DNA from: Thiocapsa roseilacustris
GTDB taxonomy: Bacteria; Pseudomonadota; Gammaproteobacteria; Chromatiales; Chromatiaceae
NCBI RefSeq assembly: GCF_041903755.1
Contig: NZ_JBBWVE010000019.1
Coordinates: 1-64,000, forward strand
DNA: 64,000 nucleotides
Direction: 5' to 3'
The stretch's first letter is position 1. The number at the start of each line of letters is the position of its first letter. Below the pieces are notes generated by a model. That model saw only the letters and a program-made list of their open reading frames with translations, did no database searches and had not been told where the DNA came from. Below are positions 16,976 through 26,319 of this stretch, piece after piece. Both the position numbers and the translations under genes were made by a program.

Positions 16976-17089
16976 GTACTGAGAGCCGCCAGCCTCCAGC
17001 TATCAGTTATCAGCTATCAGCTAACAGGTATCAGCTAACAGCTAACAGCTAACAGCTAACAGCGCTCCCTCCGCCATCCAGGACCACCG

Positions 17090-17914
17090 ATGAAACGACT
17101 CATCAACCAACGCCCCGGACGGGTGTCGACGGCGGCACTCGCGCTCCTGCCCTTCGTGGTCCTGGCGGTCGTCTATCTGCTCGCCTCGGATGCGCGGCTG
17201 GCGGAGAACCCGAACGATAAGCTGTTGCCGTCGTTCAGCACGCTCGCCGAGTCCTTCGTGCGCCTGACCAGCGAGCCAAGCCAGCGCACCGGCGAGATCC
17301 TGTTGTGGCAAGACACAGGGGCGAGTCTGCGACGGTTGGCTCAAGGCGTCGGGATCAGTGCGGCGATCGGTCTGATCTTGGGGGTTGCCCTGGGTGCCAT
17401 CCCGCTGATCCGGTCCGGGTTTGCGCCCTTCGTCGCGGTGCTGTCGCTGATCCCGCCGATGGCGGTGCTGCCGGTCCTCTTTATCGTCTTTGGGCTCGGC
17501 GAGGTCTCTAAGGTTGTCCTCATCGTCGTCGGTATCACGCCCTTCATCGTGCGTGATCTGCAGCAGCGGGTGCAGGAGCTGCCGCGCGAGCTGATCATCA
17601 AAGCGCAGACGCTTGGCGCGAACAGTTGGCAGATCGTCCTGCGGGTGATCCTGCCGCAGGTGCTGCCGCGGCTGATCGATGCGGTACGGCTGACGCTCGG
17701 CACCGCCTGGCTCTTCCTCATCTCGGCCGAGGCGATCGCGGCCACCGAGGGGCTCGGTTATCGGATCTTTCTGGTGCGCCGGTATCTCGCGATGGACGTC
17801 ATTCTGCCCTACGTGGTCTGGATCACCATCCTCGCCTATCTGACCGACTTCCTGTTGAAACAGATCTCGCGCCGGGCCTTTCCCTGGTATCACACCGGAG
17901 AGCCGGGCCGATGA
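17090..17914 (+). CDS. ABC transporter permease (guanidine operon)
   Basis: A 274-residue inner-membrane permease of the BPD_transp_1 (SsuC/TauC-like) family with about six membrane helices. The cytoplasmic EAA loop that docks the ATPase is visible around 'IIKAQTLGANSWQIVLRVIL' ending in 'PQVLPRLIDA'. Its last four bases overlap the ATPase start (ATGA), indicating coupled translation. It presumably transports the ligand of the binding protein encoded upstream. Confidence 0.9.
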   Translation: MKRLINQRPGRVSTAALALLPFVVLAVVYLLASDARLAENPNDKLLPSFSTLAESFVRLTSEPSQRTGEILLWQDTGASLRRLAQGVGISAAIGLILGVALGAIPLIRSGFAPFVAVLSLIPPMAVLPVLFIVFGLGEVSKVVLIVVGITPFIVRDLQQRVQELPRELIIKAQTLGANSWQIVLRVILPQVLPRLIDAVRLTLGTAWLFLISAEAIAATEGLGYRIFLVRRYLAMDVILPYVVWITILAYLTDFLLKQISRRAFPWYHTGEPGR

Positions 17915-18690
17915 CACCGCGGATCCGCTTCGAGAACGTCTGGATGACCTATGGCGATCAGGTCGTGCTGGAGCGACTCAACCTGACCGTGGCGCCGGGC
18001 GAGTTCTGCACCATCGTCGGGGCCTCTGGCTGCGGCAAGACCACCCTGCTGCGCCTGCTGCTGGGAGAGGAGACGCCGAGCCGCGGGCGGATCCTGCTCG
18101 ACGGTGAGACCCTGCCCGCCGAGCCGGGGCCTGATCGCGGCATCGTCTTTCAGCGCTACTCGGTGTTCCCGCACCTTTCGGTGCTGGGCAACGTCCTCTT
18201 GGGACTGGAGCTGCGTGCCGCGCCCGTGACCGGTCGGCTCTTCGGGGCCGCCCGTCGCAACGCGCAAGAGGAGGCGTTTGCGATGCTTGATGCGGTCGGT
18301 CTCGGGCAAGCACTGCGCAAGTACCCGACCCAGCTCTCCGGAGGCATGCAGCAGCGTCTCGCGCTCGCCCAGTCGCTGGTCATGCACCCGCGCATCCTGC
18401 TGCTCGACGAGCCCTTCGGCGCGCTCGATCCGGGGATCCGCCGCGACATGCACGAGCTGGTGCTGCGGCTCTGGCGCGAGAACAACCTAACCGTTTTTAT
18501 GGTCACCCACGACATCCGCGAGGGCTTCTACCTGGGCACGCGCCTCCTGGTCTTCGACAAACTGCGCTACGACCCGGATGCGCCGCAAGCCTACGGCGCC
18601 GGAATCACCTACGACCTGCCGATCGGACAGGCAGATCCGGAAACGCTGGCGGAGGTGTTGGGGCGGCCGGCGGAGAGGAGTGAGGGGTGA
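17911..18690 (+). CDS. ABC transporter ATP-binding protein (guanidine operon)
   Basis: A 259-residue nucleotide-binding subunit. Walker A 'GASGCGKTT' is near residue 40, the Q-loop is 'GIVFQRYSVFPHL', the signature is 'LSGGMQQRLALAQ', Walker B is 'ILLLDEPFGALD' and the H-loop is 'VFMVTHDIREG'. All ATPase motifs are intact. The start ATG 17911 overlaps the permease stop; an in-frame extension upstream is only open sequence. It belongs to the nitrate/sulfonate/taurine-type importer class, consistent with its binding protein and permease. Confidence 0.92.
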   Translation: MTPRIRFENVWMTYGDQVVLERLNLTVAPGEFCTIVGASGCGKTTLLRLLLGEETPSRGRILLDGETLPAEPGPDRGIVFQRYSVFPHLSVLGNVLLGLELRAAPVTGRLFGAARRNAQEEAFAMLDAVGLGQALRKYPTQLSGGMQQRLALAQSLVMHPRILLLDEPFGALDPGIRRDMHELVLRLWRENNLTVFMVTHDIREGFYLGTRLLVFDKLRYDPDAPQAYGAGITYDLPIGQADPETLAEVLGRPAERSEG

Positions 18691-18760
18691 GTCTACCAAT
18701 CCAAGAGCTGAGAGCTGAGAGCTGGAAGCTCCGCCAACCCCATCACCCGAGGAGACCACC

Positions 18761-19498
18761 ATGACTACCGAGCCCTTAGACCCCGCGCGCATCGTCCACC
18801 GCGAGCTGCTGCCCGGTGCGCGTCACTGGTCCTTCATCATTCGCCGCGGTTTCGCGCTGCGACTGACCGATCGGCGGGGCGGGGCCAACTGCTCGGCGCT
18901 CTTCTACAACGCGCACGAGAAGATCGAGCGCTACAACATGGCCGATACGCTCAAGGCGCAGCACACCGCCTTCTTGACCGCGGGTCATGTCTGCTACTCC
19001 GACATGGGTCGGATCCTGGTCTCGATTACGGGTGATACCTGCGGCTGGCACGACACCTTCTGCGGGGTGAGCGATGCACGCCTGGTGCGCGAGCGCTTCG
19101 GCGTGGCCCGTTATCAAGAGGCGCGCAATGCCTTCCTGCGCAACGGCCGCGAGCTGTTTCTGATCGAGCTCGGCAAGTGGGGTCTCGGGCGTCGCGATCT
19201 GGTCGCCAACGTCAACTTCTTCAGCAAGGTTGCGGTCGACGAGGGCGGCGTCATGTGCTTCGAGACCGGTCACTCCAAGCCCGGCGATCATGTCGACCTG
19301 CGTGCCGAGATGGACACCTTGGTGGTGCTCAACAGCTGTCCGCATCCGCTCGACCCCACGACCAAGTGGTCGCCCAAGCCGGTCGATCTGACGATCTATC
19401 GCGCCGATCAGGCCGCCGAGGACGACCCCTGCCGAATCTCCTGTCCGGAGAACGGCCGCGGCTTCGCCAGTACTGCCATCTATCACTGTCAGCTCTGA
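18761..19498 (+). CDS. DUF1989 protein, urea amidolyase-associated 1; carboxyguanidine deiminase subunit
   Basis: A 245-residue DUF1989 protein of the UAAP1 type. Family features include 'NCSALFYNAHEKIERYNMAD', 'GHVCYSDMGRIL', 'TGDTCGWHDTFCG' and 'NVNFFSKVAV', with conserved Cys/His/Asp residues that can bind metal. In guanidine-degrading bacteria the two UAAP proteins form a heteromeric carboxyguanidine deiminase (CgdAB) that converts carboxyguanidine to allophanate and ammonia. The next gene encodes its partner, 10 bp away. The gap before it carries a short AGAGCTG heptamer tract. Confidence 0.85.
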   Translation: MTTEPLDPARIVHRELLPGARHWSFIIRRGFALRLTDRRGGANCSALFYNAHEKIERYNMADTLKAQHTAFLTAGHVCYSDMGRILVSITGDTCGWHDTFCGVSDARLVRERFGVARYQEARNAFLRNGRELFLIELGKWGLGRRDLVANVNFFSKVAVDEGGVMCFETGHSKPGDHVDLRAEMDTLVVLNSCPHPLDPTTKWSPKPVDLTIYRADQAAEDDPCRISCPENGRGFASTAIYHCQL

Positions 19499-19508
19499 GG
19501 GCACCGGC

Positions 19509-20237
19509 ATGACGACCCAAATCCCGACCCAAATCCCGACCCAGATCCCGACCGAGCCTCCGACTCCGGACTTGGCCCATCCCGTCGCCGACTTCACGGC
19601 GAACCTGATCGAGAGCCGGCTCGATCCCTCCGACGCCGTCTACGATCACGAGATCCCGGCCGGCGAGCCCTGGCTGCATGAGCTGCGGGCCGGCCAGACT
19701 CTGCGCATCCTCGACCTCATGGGCAACCAGGCGGTGGACACCCTCTTCTACAACGCCCGTGACCCGGCCGAGCGCTACAGCGCCGTGGACACCATTCGCG
19801 CCCAAGGAAGCCTCTATCTGACGACCGGCTCGGTCCTGCTCTCCAACGACGGCAACCCGATGGCGACCATCGTCGCCGACACCTGCGGGCGGCACGACAC
19901 CTTGGGCGGTGCCTGCGCCGCCGAGTCGAACCAAGTGCGCTATGCGCTGGAAAAGCGGCCGATGCACAACTGCCGCGACAACTATCTGATCGCTTTGGCC
20001 GAGTCTGCCTATGACATGGGCAAGCGCGACCTCACCGCCAACATTAACTTCTTCATGAACGTGCCGGTGACCCTGGAAGGTCGCCTGACCTTCGAGGACG
20101 GCATCTCGGACGCCGGCAAGTATGTGGAGCTGCGAGCCGAGATGGATCTGATCGTCCTGGTCTCGAACTGTCCGCAGCTCAACAATCCGTGCAATGCCTA
20201 TAACCCGACGCCGGCGCGGATGCTCATCTGGGACTGA
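19509..20237 (+). CDS. DUF1989 protein, urea amidolyase-associated 2; carboxyguanidine deiminase subunit
   Basis: A 242-residue paralogue of the preceding protein (UAAP2 type), with 'NQAVDTLFYNARDPAERYS', 'TIVADTCGRHDTLGGACAAE' and 'TANINFFMNVPV'. It should be the second subunit of the CgdAB-type deiminase. The first 16 residues contain an Ile-Pro-Thr-Gln repeat made by a 12-bp tandem repeat just after the start, which is absent from the core family. The start ATG 19509 could in principle be replaced by a later one, but none gives a better ribosome site. Confidence 0.85.
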   Translation: MTTQIPTQIPTQIPTEPPTPDLAHPVADFTANLIESRLDPSDAVYDHEIPAGEPWLHELRAGQTLRILDLMGNQAVDTLFYNARDPAERYSAVDTIRAQGSLYLTTGSVLLSNDGNPMATIVADTCGRHDTLGGACAAESNQVRYALEKRPMHNCRDNYLIALAESAYDMGKRDLTANINFFMNVPVTLEGRLTFEDGISDAGKYVELRAEMDLIVLVSNCPQLNNPCNAYNPTPARMLIWD

Positions 20238-20264
20238 TTGAGGTACCCGCAATCTGAGGTTCCT

Positions 20265-20339
20265 CTCACGGAGATACGGAGACACGAAGCTGATGACGAA
20301 AAGACCTCGGATTCTCCGTGCTCTCCGAGTCTCCGTGAG
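20265..20339. repeat. inverted repeat of CTCACGGAGA arms before the carboxylase gene
   Basis: An arm beginning CTCACGGAGATACGGAGACACG is mirrored by an arm ending CTCCGAGTCTCCGTGAG, giving a stem of about 22 bp with a few mismatches and a loop of about 30 bases. It lies between the second DUF1989 gene and the carboxylase start, where it could attenuate or stabilise the transcript. Confidence 0.7.
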
Positions 20340-20393
20340 AGACATTCCGAGTTTCGATGCGGAACGACCCACGACCGTTTGGAAGCGCCGACG

Positions 20394-23300
20394 ATGTTCG
20401 ATAATGTCCTGATTGCCAACCGCGGCGCGATCGCCTGCCGCATCATCCGCACGCTCGACGCCTTGGGTATCGGGTCGGTGGCGGTCTATTCGCGCGCCGA
20501 TGCCGGGGCGCGGCATGTGAGCCTGGCAGGCGAGGCGGTCTGTATCGGCGAGGCGTTGGCGGCCGAGTCCTATCTGGACATGGGTCGGATCCTGGACGCT
20601 GCCGAGGCGACCGGTGCGCAGGCCATCCATCCCGGCTACGGTTTCCTGTCCGAGAACGCGAGCTTCGCGGAGGTCTGCGAGCAGCGTGGTCTGGTCTTCC
20701 TCGGACCGACCCCGGCACAGTTGCGCGACTTCGGGCTGAAGCACCGTGCACGCGAGCTGGCCGCGGCCAACGCCGTGCCTCTGCTGCCCGGCAGCGGTCT
20801 GCTGGAGGACGCCGAGCTGGCGCGGCGCGAGGCGGACCGGATTGGCTACCCGGTGATGCTCAAAAGCACGGCGGGCGGCGGCGGGATCGGGATGCAGCAG
20901 TGCGCCGATGCCGACGAGCTGACCGATGCCTTCGAGCGGGTCCGTCGGCTCGGTCAGAGCAACTTCGCCGATGCCGGGATCTTCTTGGAGCGCTATGTCC
21001 GTGGGGCGCGGCATATCGAGGTGCAGATCTTCGGCGACGGGCTCGGCGGCGTCGTGGCGCTCGGCGAGCGCGATTGCTCGCTGCAGCGGCGCAATCAGAA
21101 GGTCGTCGAGGAGACCCCCGCGCCGAACCTCCCGCCCGAGCTGCGCGCCGCCATGCTGGAGACCGGACGCCGACTCGGTGCCGCGGTCGCCTATCGCTCG
21201 GCGGGGACGGTCGAATACATCTACGACCCCGAGCGCGGCGCCTTTTACTTTCTGGAAGTCAACACGCGTCTTCAGGTCGAGCACGGCGTCACGGAGGCGG
21301 CGACCGGTGTCGACCTGGTCGAGTGGATGGTGCGTCTGGGGGCGGGCAGTCTGCCGGATCTCGGCGGGCTGGCCGTCGAGCCGCGAGGTCATGCGATCCA
21401 GGTCCGTCTCTATGCGGAGGATCCGGGCAAGGGTTTTCAGCCGAGCGCGGGGCTCTTGACCCATGTTGCGCTGCCGTCGGATGTCCGCGTCGACACCTGG
21501 ATCGAGACCGGCACCCAGGTCTCGCCCTACTATGATCCGCTACTCGTTAAGGTCATCGTCCATGCGGAGGATCGCCTCGCAGCGCTCGCGCGTTTGGGGC
21601 AGGTGCTGGAGCGGACCGAGATCGCCGGCATCGAGACCAATCTCGACTATCTGCGCCGGGTCATTCGCGATCCGGAGGTCGTGGCCGGCCGCCACCACAC
21701 CGCGACACTGGCGGGCTTCGACTATCGGCCCGACACCATCGACGTCCTCGCCGCCGGCACCCAGACCACGGTGCAGGACTGGCCGGGGCGACTGGGCTAC
21801 TGGGACGTCGGTATCCCCCCGTCGGGGCCGATGGACGATCTGGCGTTCCGGCTCGGCAACCGGCTGCTCGGCAACGCGCCCGACGTCGCCGGGCTGGAGC
21901 TGACGGTCACGGGGCCGACCCTGCGCTTCAATCGCGATGTGCTCGTCTGTCTGACCGGGGCCGAGATGGCGACGGAGATCGACGGACGTCCGCTGCCTTG
22001 GTGGCGTCCCGTCGCTGTGCGTGCGGGAGAGGTGCTGCGTCTCGGTGCGCTGGTCGGGTCCGGGGCGCGCGCCTATCTGACGGTGCGCGGCGGCCTGCAG
22101 GTGCCGACCTATCTCGGCAGTTGCGCCACCTTCACACTCGGCCGATTCGGCGGGCACGGCGGGCGTCCGTTGCAGGTCGGGGATGTACTGCATCTGGCGA
22201 CCGATCCGGATCCGCTCGCCGAGCCGATCACGGACGGGAACGGCCCAAGCGTATCGTGCCTGGCAGAGCAGATCATCCCGCGCTACGGCGACACCTGGAC
22301 CCTTCGCGTCATCTACGGCCCGCACGGTGCCCCCGAGTTCTTCACCGACGCGGACATCGCAACCCTCTTCGCAACCGACTGGGAGGTGCACTACAACTCG
22401 AGCCGCACCGGCGTGCGTCTGATCGGACCCAAGCCGACCTGGGCACGGCCCGACGGCGGCGAGGCCGGGCTGCATCCCTCCAACATCCACGACAACGCCT
22501 ATGCCCTGGGGACGCTGGATTTCACCGGCGACATGCCCGTGATCCTGGGTCCGGACGGACCGAGTCTGGGCGGGTTCGTCTGTCCGGCGACGGTCATCTC
22601 GGCGGATCGCTGGTGTCTGGGGCAGCTTCGGCCGGGTGATCGGGTGCGTTTTGTGCCGGTCGATCAGGAGACGGCCAATGCGCTGGAGGCGGCCCGCGAC
22701 GACATGATCCTCCGGCGTTCAGCACCGACCGCGGCGCCGCAGCTTGTAGGATGGGTACGCCCGACCGAAGGCGACGCACGGCTTGATGAGGGAGCGCGGG
22801 CTTTGCCCAGCCTACGACCGGCGCGGTTGGCCGACCCGCGCCTGCGTCGGATCGATCCGCCGGAGCATCCGGTCGGCGTGACCTACCGGGCCTCCGGCGA
22901 CAAGGATCTGCTCGTCGAGTACGGCCCCCAGGTGCTGGACATCCGGCTGCGCTTCCGGGTGCATGCCCTGATGCTTTCGCTCCGCGACGAGCCGATCCCC
23001 GGTGTGCTGGAGCTCACCCCGGGCATTCGCTCCTTGCAGGTGCGCTACGACAGCCGTGCGCTGAAGCTCGATGCCCTGCTGGATCGACTCGTCGCGCGCG
23101 AGCAGGCGCTCGGGGACGTCGAGTCACTGTCGGTGCCGGCGCGCGTGGTGCATCTTCCCTTGTCCTGGGACGACTCGTCCACCCGGCTCGCGATCGAGAA
23201 GTACATGCAGTCGGTGCGACCGGACGCGCCCTGGTGTCCGAGCAACATCGAGTTTATCCGCCGCATCAATGGGCTCGACAGCATCGATGAGGTTCGGCGC

Positions 23301-24122
23301 ATCCTCTTCGAGGCGAGCTATCTGGTGATGGGTCTGGGCGACGTCTATCTGGGCGCGCCGGTCGCCACGCCTCTGGATCCGAGGCATCGCTTGGTGACCA
23401 CCAAATACAACCCGGCCCGCACCTGGACACCCGAGAACGCGGTCGGGATCGGCGGCTCCTATCTCTGTGTCTACGGCATGGAAGGACCGGGCGGATATCA
23501 GTTCGTCGGACGCACCCTCCAGATGTGGAACCGCTTCAAGCGCACCCCGGATTTCGAGCGGCCCTATCTGCTGCGCTTTTTCGACCAGATCCGCTTCTAT
23601 CCGGTCTCCGAGCAGGAGCTGACCGAGCTGCGCGAGGCCTTTCCGCGCGGCGGCTTTCGGCTCGAGGTCGAGGAGACGCGGTTCAGCCTGGCCGAATACC
23701 AGGCGTTTCTCCACACGAACGCGGTGTCGATCACGGCCTTCAAGGCACGCCAACAGGCCGCCTTCGAGGCCGAGCGCGAGCGCTGGGCCGCGGCCGGTCA
23801 GCTCGAGGTTGATCAGGATGTCGGCGACGGTGCGTCCGGGCACATCGACGAGCAGGCTGAGTCGCTGCGGCTCGCGCCGGGCGAGCTGGCGATCGAGAGC
23901 CATGTCCACGGCAGTCTCTGGCAGCTCGAGGTCGAGGTCGGGCAGCAGGTCGAGCCCGGCCAAGTGCTGCTGGTTCTGGAGTCCATGAAGATGGAGATCG
24001 CGGTGCATGCCGACCGAAGCGGACGGGTCGCGCGCATCCTCTGTCGGAGCGGCGCTCAGGTGACACCCGGTCAGGCACTTTTGGTGTTGGATACCGCCGA
24101 CCCAACGGAGAAGACAGCATGA
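20394..24122 (+). CDS. guanidine carboxylase (urea carboxylase family), biotin-dependent
   Basis: A 1242-residue multidomain enzyme. ATG 20394 follows GGAAG and gives the canonical N terminus 'FDNVLIANRGAIACRI'; the upstream extension is spurious. Order: biotin carboxylase/ATP-grasp (about 1-450, 'KSTAGGGGIGMQQC', 'FLEVNTRLQVEHG'), KipA/KipI-like carboxyltransferase halves (about 455-1110), and biotinyl domain with 'LESMKMEI' (biotin Lys near 1200). In ykkC-controlled operons with both DUF1989 partners the preferred substrate is guanidine rather than urea, giving carboxyguanidine. A REP-like palindrome is translated in frame around residues 785-808, between the carboxyltransferase halves. The stop overlaps the hydrolase start. 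Confidence 0.88.
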   Translation: MFDNVLIANRGAIACRIIRTLDALGIGSVAVYSRADAGARHVSLAGEAVCIGEALAAESYLDMGRILDAAEATGAQAIHPGYGFLSENASFAEVCEQRGLVFLGPTPAQLRDFGLKHRARELAAANAVPLLPGSGLLEDAELARREADRIGYPVMLKSTAGGGGIGMQQCADADELTDAFERVRRLGQSNFADAGIFLERYVRGARHIEVQIFGDGLGGVVALGERDCSLQRRNQKVVEETPAPNLPPELRAAMLETGRRLGAAVAYRSAGTVEYIYDPERGAFYFLEVNTRLQVEHGVTEAATGVDLVEWMVRLGAGSLPDLGGLAVEPRGHAIQVRLYAEDPGKGFQPSAGLLTHVALPSDVRVDTWIETGTQVSPYYDPLLVKVIVHAEDRLAALARLGQVLERTEIAGIETNLDYLRRVIRDPEVVAGRHHTATLAGFDYRPDTIDVLAAGTQTTVQDWPGRLGYWDVGIPPSGPMDDLAFRLGNRLLGNAPDVAGLELTVTGPTLRFNRDVLVCLTGAEMATEIDGRPLPWWRPVAVRAGEVLRLGALVGSGARAYLTVRGGLQVPTYLGSCATFTLGRFGGHGGRPLQVGDVLHLATDPDPLAEPITDGNGPSVSCLAEQIIPRYGDTWTLRVIYGPHGAPEFFTDADIATLFATDWEVHYNSSRTGVRLIGPKPTWARPDGGEAGLHPSNIHDNAYALGTLDFTGDMPVILGPDGPSLGGFVCPATVISADRWCLGQLRPGDRVRFVPVDQETANALEAARDDMILRRSAPTAAPQLVGWVRPTEGDARLDEGARALPSLRPARLADPRLRRIDPPEHPVGVTYRASGDKDLLVEYGPQVLDIRLRFRVHALMLSLRDEPIPGVLELTPGIRSLQVRYDSRALKLDALLDRLVAREQALGDVESLSVPARVVHLPLSWDDSSTRLAIEKYMQSVRPDAPWCPSNIEFIRRINGLDSIDEVRRILFEASYLVMGLGDVYLGAPVATPLDPRHRLVTTKYNPARTWTPENAVGIGGSYLCVYGMEGPGGYQFVGRTLQMWNRFKRTPDFERPYLLRFFDQIRFYPVSEQELTELREAFPRGGFRLEVEETRFSLAEYQAFLHTNAVSITAFKARQQAAFEAERERWAAAGQLEVDQDVGDGASGHIDEQAESLRLAPGELAIESHVHGSLWQLEVEVGQQVEPGQVLLVLESMKMEIAVHADRSGRVARILCRSGAQVTPGQALLVLDTADPTEKTA
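22746..22815. repeat. REP-like palindrome inside the carboxylase coding region
   Basis: It begins GTAGGATGGG and ends CCCAGCCTAC, near-perfect inverted ends of a 70-bp element, with GGGCTTTGCCCAGCC near the right side as in the REP sequences elsewhere in this window (60463-60544). It lies fully within an intact reading frame, in the region encoding the interdomain linker. The encoded segment ('VGWVRPTEGDARLDEG' onward) looks unrelated to the flanking domains. Confidence 0.65.
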
Positions 24123-25984
24123 GCCGAGCACCGCAGACGCCCCTGAATCTCTCGATCCGCCATCTCCGCGCCGCCTATCGCGAGGCCCGGCTCACGCCGG
24201 CAACGCTGGTGGAGCAGATCCGCACCCGGATCGCCGAGCACGCGGCAGACAACATCTGGATCCATGTCCTGTCCGACGCCGAGCTGGCGCTTTATCTGGC
24301 GCGGCTGTCCGAGGCCGATCCCGAGACACTCCCGCTCTACGGCATCCCCTTCGCGATCAAGGACAATATCGACCTCGCCGGCGTGCCGACCACCGCCGCG
24401 CTGCCGGAGTTTGCCTGGACCCCGGAGCGTTCAGCCACCGTCGTCGAGCGCCTGATCGCCGCCGGCGCGCTGCCCATCGGCAAGACCAATCTCGATCAGC
24501 TCGCAACCGGGCTGGTCGGCACCCGCTCGCCCTACGGCGTGGTGCCCAATGCCTTCGATCCGGCCTACATCGCCGGCGGCAGCAGCTCGGGCTCCGCCGC
24601 AGCGGTCGCGCACGGGCTCGTCAGCTTCGCCTTGGGAACGGACACCGCCGGCTCGGGGCGGGTCCCGGCGGCGCTCAACAACCTGGTCGGCATCAAACCG
24701 ACCCGCGGTCTCGTCAGCACCCGCGGCGTGCTGCCGGCCTGCCGCACGCTCGATTGTGTCAGCCTCTTTACGTTGGATTTGGCCGACGCCGAGGTGCTGA
24801 TGCCGATTGCCGCTCGCTTTGATGCCGAGGATCCATTCGCGCGACCTTCACCGTCGTCCGCGCGGCCGGCGCACAAATGGGCCGACGCGCCCTTTCGCTT
24901 CGGGGTACCCGCCGAGCTCGAGTGGTTCGGCGACACGGCGAGCGCCAGTCTCTTCGAGGCAACGACGAGACGCCTGAGCGCACTCGGCGGCGAGGCGGAT
25001 ACCATCGATTTCAAGCCCTTCGTCGAGGCGGCTCGTCTGCTCTACGAAGGTCCCTGGGTCGCGGAGCGTTACGCCGCGATCGAGGACTGGATGCGAACCC
25101 GCCCGGAGACGCTGCACCCGGTCACCCGCGCCATCATCGAGCCGGCGGCCGAGGCGCGCGCGGTCGACGCCTTCAAGGCCCAATACCGACTGGCCGAGAT
25201 CAAGCGCAGAACGGACGCGTTCTGGCCCGATCTGGACTGCATCCTGACCCCGACGATCGCGACCCCCTATCGCATCGCGGAGGTCGTCGCCGACCCGATC
25301 CGGCTCAACAGCAATCTGGGCTATTATACGAACTTTATGAACCTGCTCGATCTGGCTGCCGTCGCCGTGCCCGCCGGGATGCGGCCCGACGGTCTGCCGT
25401 TCGGCGTCACCCTTTTCGGTCCGGCCCTCAGCGACGCGGTTCTGGCACGCCTGGCCGAGCGTATTCATCTGGATCCGAGCCAGAACGCTTGGCCGACCCA
25501 GGGCGCGACCGGGCACCCAGTGTCGGCGGTTTCCGGATGGGAACCAAGACCCGCCGATTCGGGTTCCGCAGAAATCCCGAAGGAGACCGACCCCGCAATG
25601 CTGCCACTGGTCGTCTGCGGCGCCCACCTCTCCGGACTCGCGCTCAATCACCAACTGATCGAGCGCGGTGCCCGACTCCTGTCCGCAACCAAGACCGCGC
25701 CACGCTATCGCCTCTACGCACTCCCCGGCGGTCCACCCGAGCGCCCCGGCCTGATCCGCGTCCCGACCGACGGTGTCGCCATCGAGGTCGAGATCTGGGC
25801 GCTTCCGCAGTCAACCGTCGGCAGCTTCCTCGCCGGCATCCCCGCGCCGCTCGGACTCGGCAGCGTCGAGCTGGACGACGACCGTTGGGAAAAGGGCTTC
25901 ATCTGCGAGGGCTTCGCGGCGGAGGGTGCGCGAGACATCAGTGCACTCGGCGGGTGGCGGGCGTATCTGGCTGTCGGGGTTTAG
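24119..25984 (+). CDS. atzF: allophanate hydrolase
   Basis: A 621-residue amidase-signature enzyme that splits allophanate to ammonia and carbon dioxide, the last step of the pathway. The catalytic Lys is in 'PFAIKDNIDLAG' (near residue 78), and the Ser/cis-Ser motif is 'GGSSSGSAAAVAHG' with 'GTDTAGSGRVPA' after it. The C-terminal allophanate-specific domain (about 480-621, 'LPLVVCGAHLSGLALNHQL') is present, so this is full length and not a plain amidase. ATG 24119 overlaps the carboxylase stop. It ends the operon; repeats follow. Confidence 0.93.
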   Translation: MSRAPQTPLNLSIRHLRAAYREARLTPATLVEQIRTRIAEHAADNIWIHVLSDAELALYLARLSEADPETLPLYGIPFAIKDNIDLAGVPTTAALPEFAWTPERSATVVERLIAAGALPIGKTNLDQLATGLVGTRSPYGVVPNAFDPAYIAGGSSSGSAAAVAHGLVSFALGTDTAGSGRVPAALNNLVGIKPTRGLVSTRGVLPACRTLDCVSLFTLDLADAEVLMPIAARFDAEDPFARPSPSSARPAHKWADAPFRFGVPAELEWFGDTASASLFEATTRRLSALGGEADTIDFKPFVEAARLLYEGPWVAERYAAIEDWMRTRPETLHPVTRAIIEPAAEARAVDAFKAQYRLAEIKRRTDAFWPDLDCILTPTIATPYRIAEVVADPIRLNSNLGYYTNFMNLLDLAAVAVPAGMRPDGLPFGVTLFGPALSDAVLARLAERIHLDPSQNAWPTQGATGHPVSAVSGWEPRPADSGSAEIPKETDPAMLPLVVCGAHLSGLALNHQLIERGARLLSATKTAPRYRLYALPGGPPERPGLIRVPTDGVAIEVEIWALPQSTVGSFLAGIPAPLGLGSVELDDDRWEKGFICEGFAAEGARDISALGGWRAYLAVGV

Positions 25985-26020
25985 GTCAGCGGTGAGCGTC
26001 CAACAGCCACCGCCGCGGTT

Positions 26021-26194
26021 GTAGGTTGTGCCGAGCCGTGCGAGGCACAACCAGCCGTCGGCCGACGTTGTGCTCCCTATCGTCAGCACAACCTACGCGG
26101 CTGATAGCTGATAGCTGATAGCTGATAGCTGATAGCTGAAGGCAGGAAGCAGCCGTCGGCGGACGTTGTGCTTCCTATCGTCAGCACAACCTAC
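26021..26194. repeat. GTAGGTTGTGCC palindrome copy 2, heptamers and a half copy
   Basis: A full palindrome lies at 26021-26096, then (CTGATAG) heptamers at 26101-26140, then the right half of another palindrome copy at 26151-26194 (CCGTCGGCGGACGTTGTGCTT... to CAACCTAC). Together with the element at 26320 these fill the 574-bp gap between atzF and ppdK; no gene is seen there. Confidence 0.85.
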
Positions 26195-26319
26195 TCGGCC
26201 GATGGCTGAAGGCAGGAGGCAGTGAGCCGGCCCCGGCACCGCCGCACGAAATTCATCCCGACCGAACCGCGAAGCTCTGCGACAATAGGCGGATCGCCGC
26301 GGCAGGGGTCTGCGTGCGC

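Noticed and set aside
16996..17063. CRISPR-like array
   Set aside because: The repeats are contiguous heptamers without spacers, and no cas gene is present in the window.
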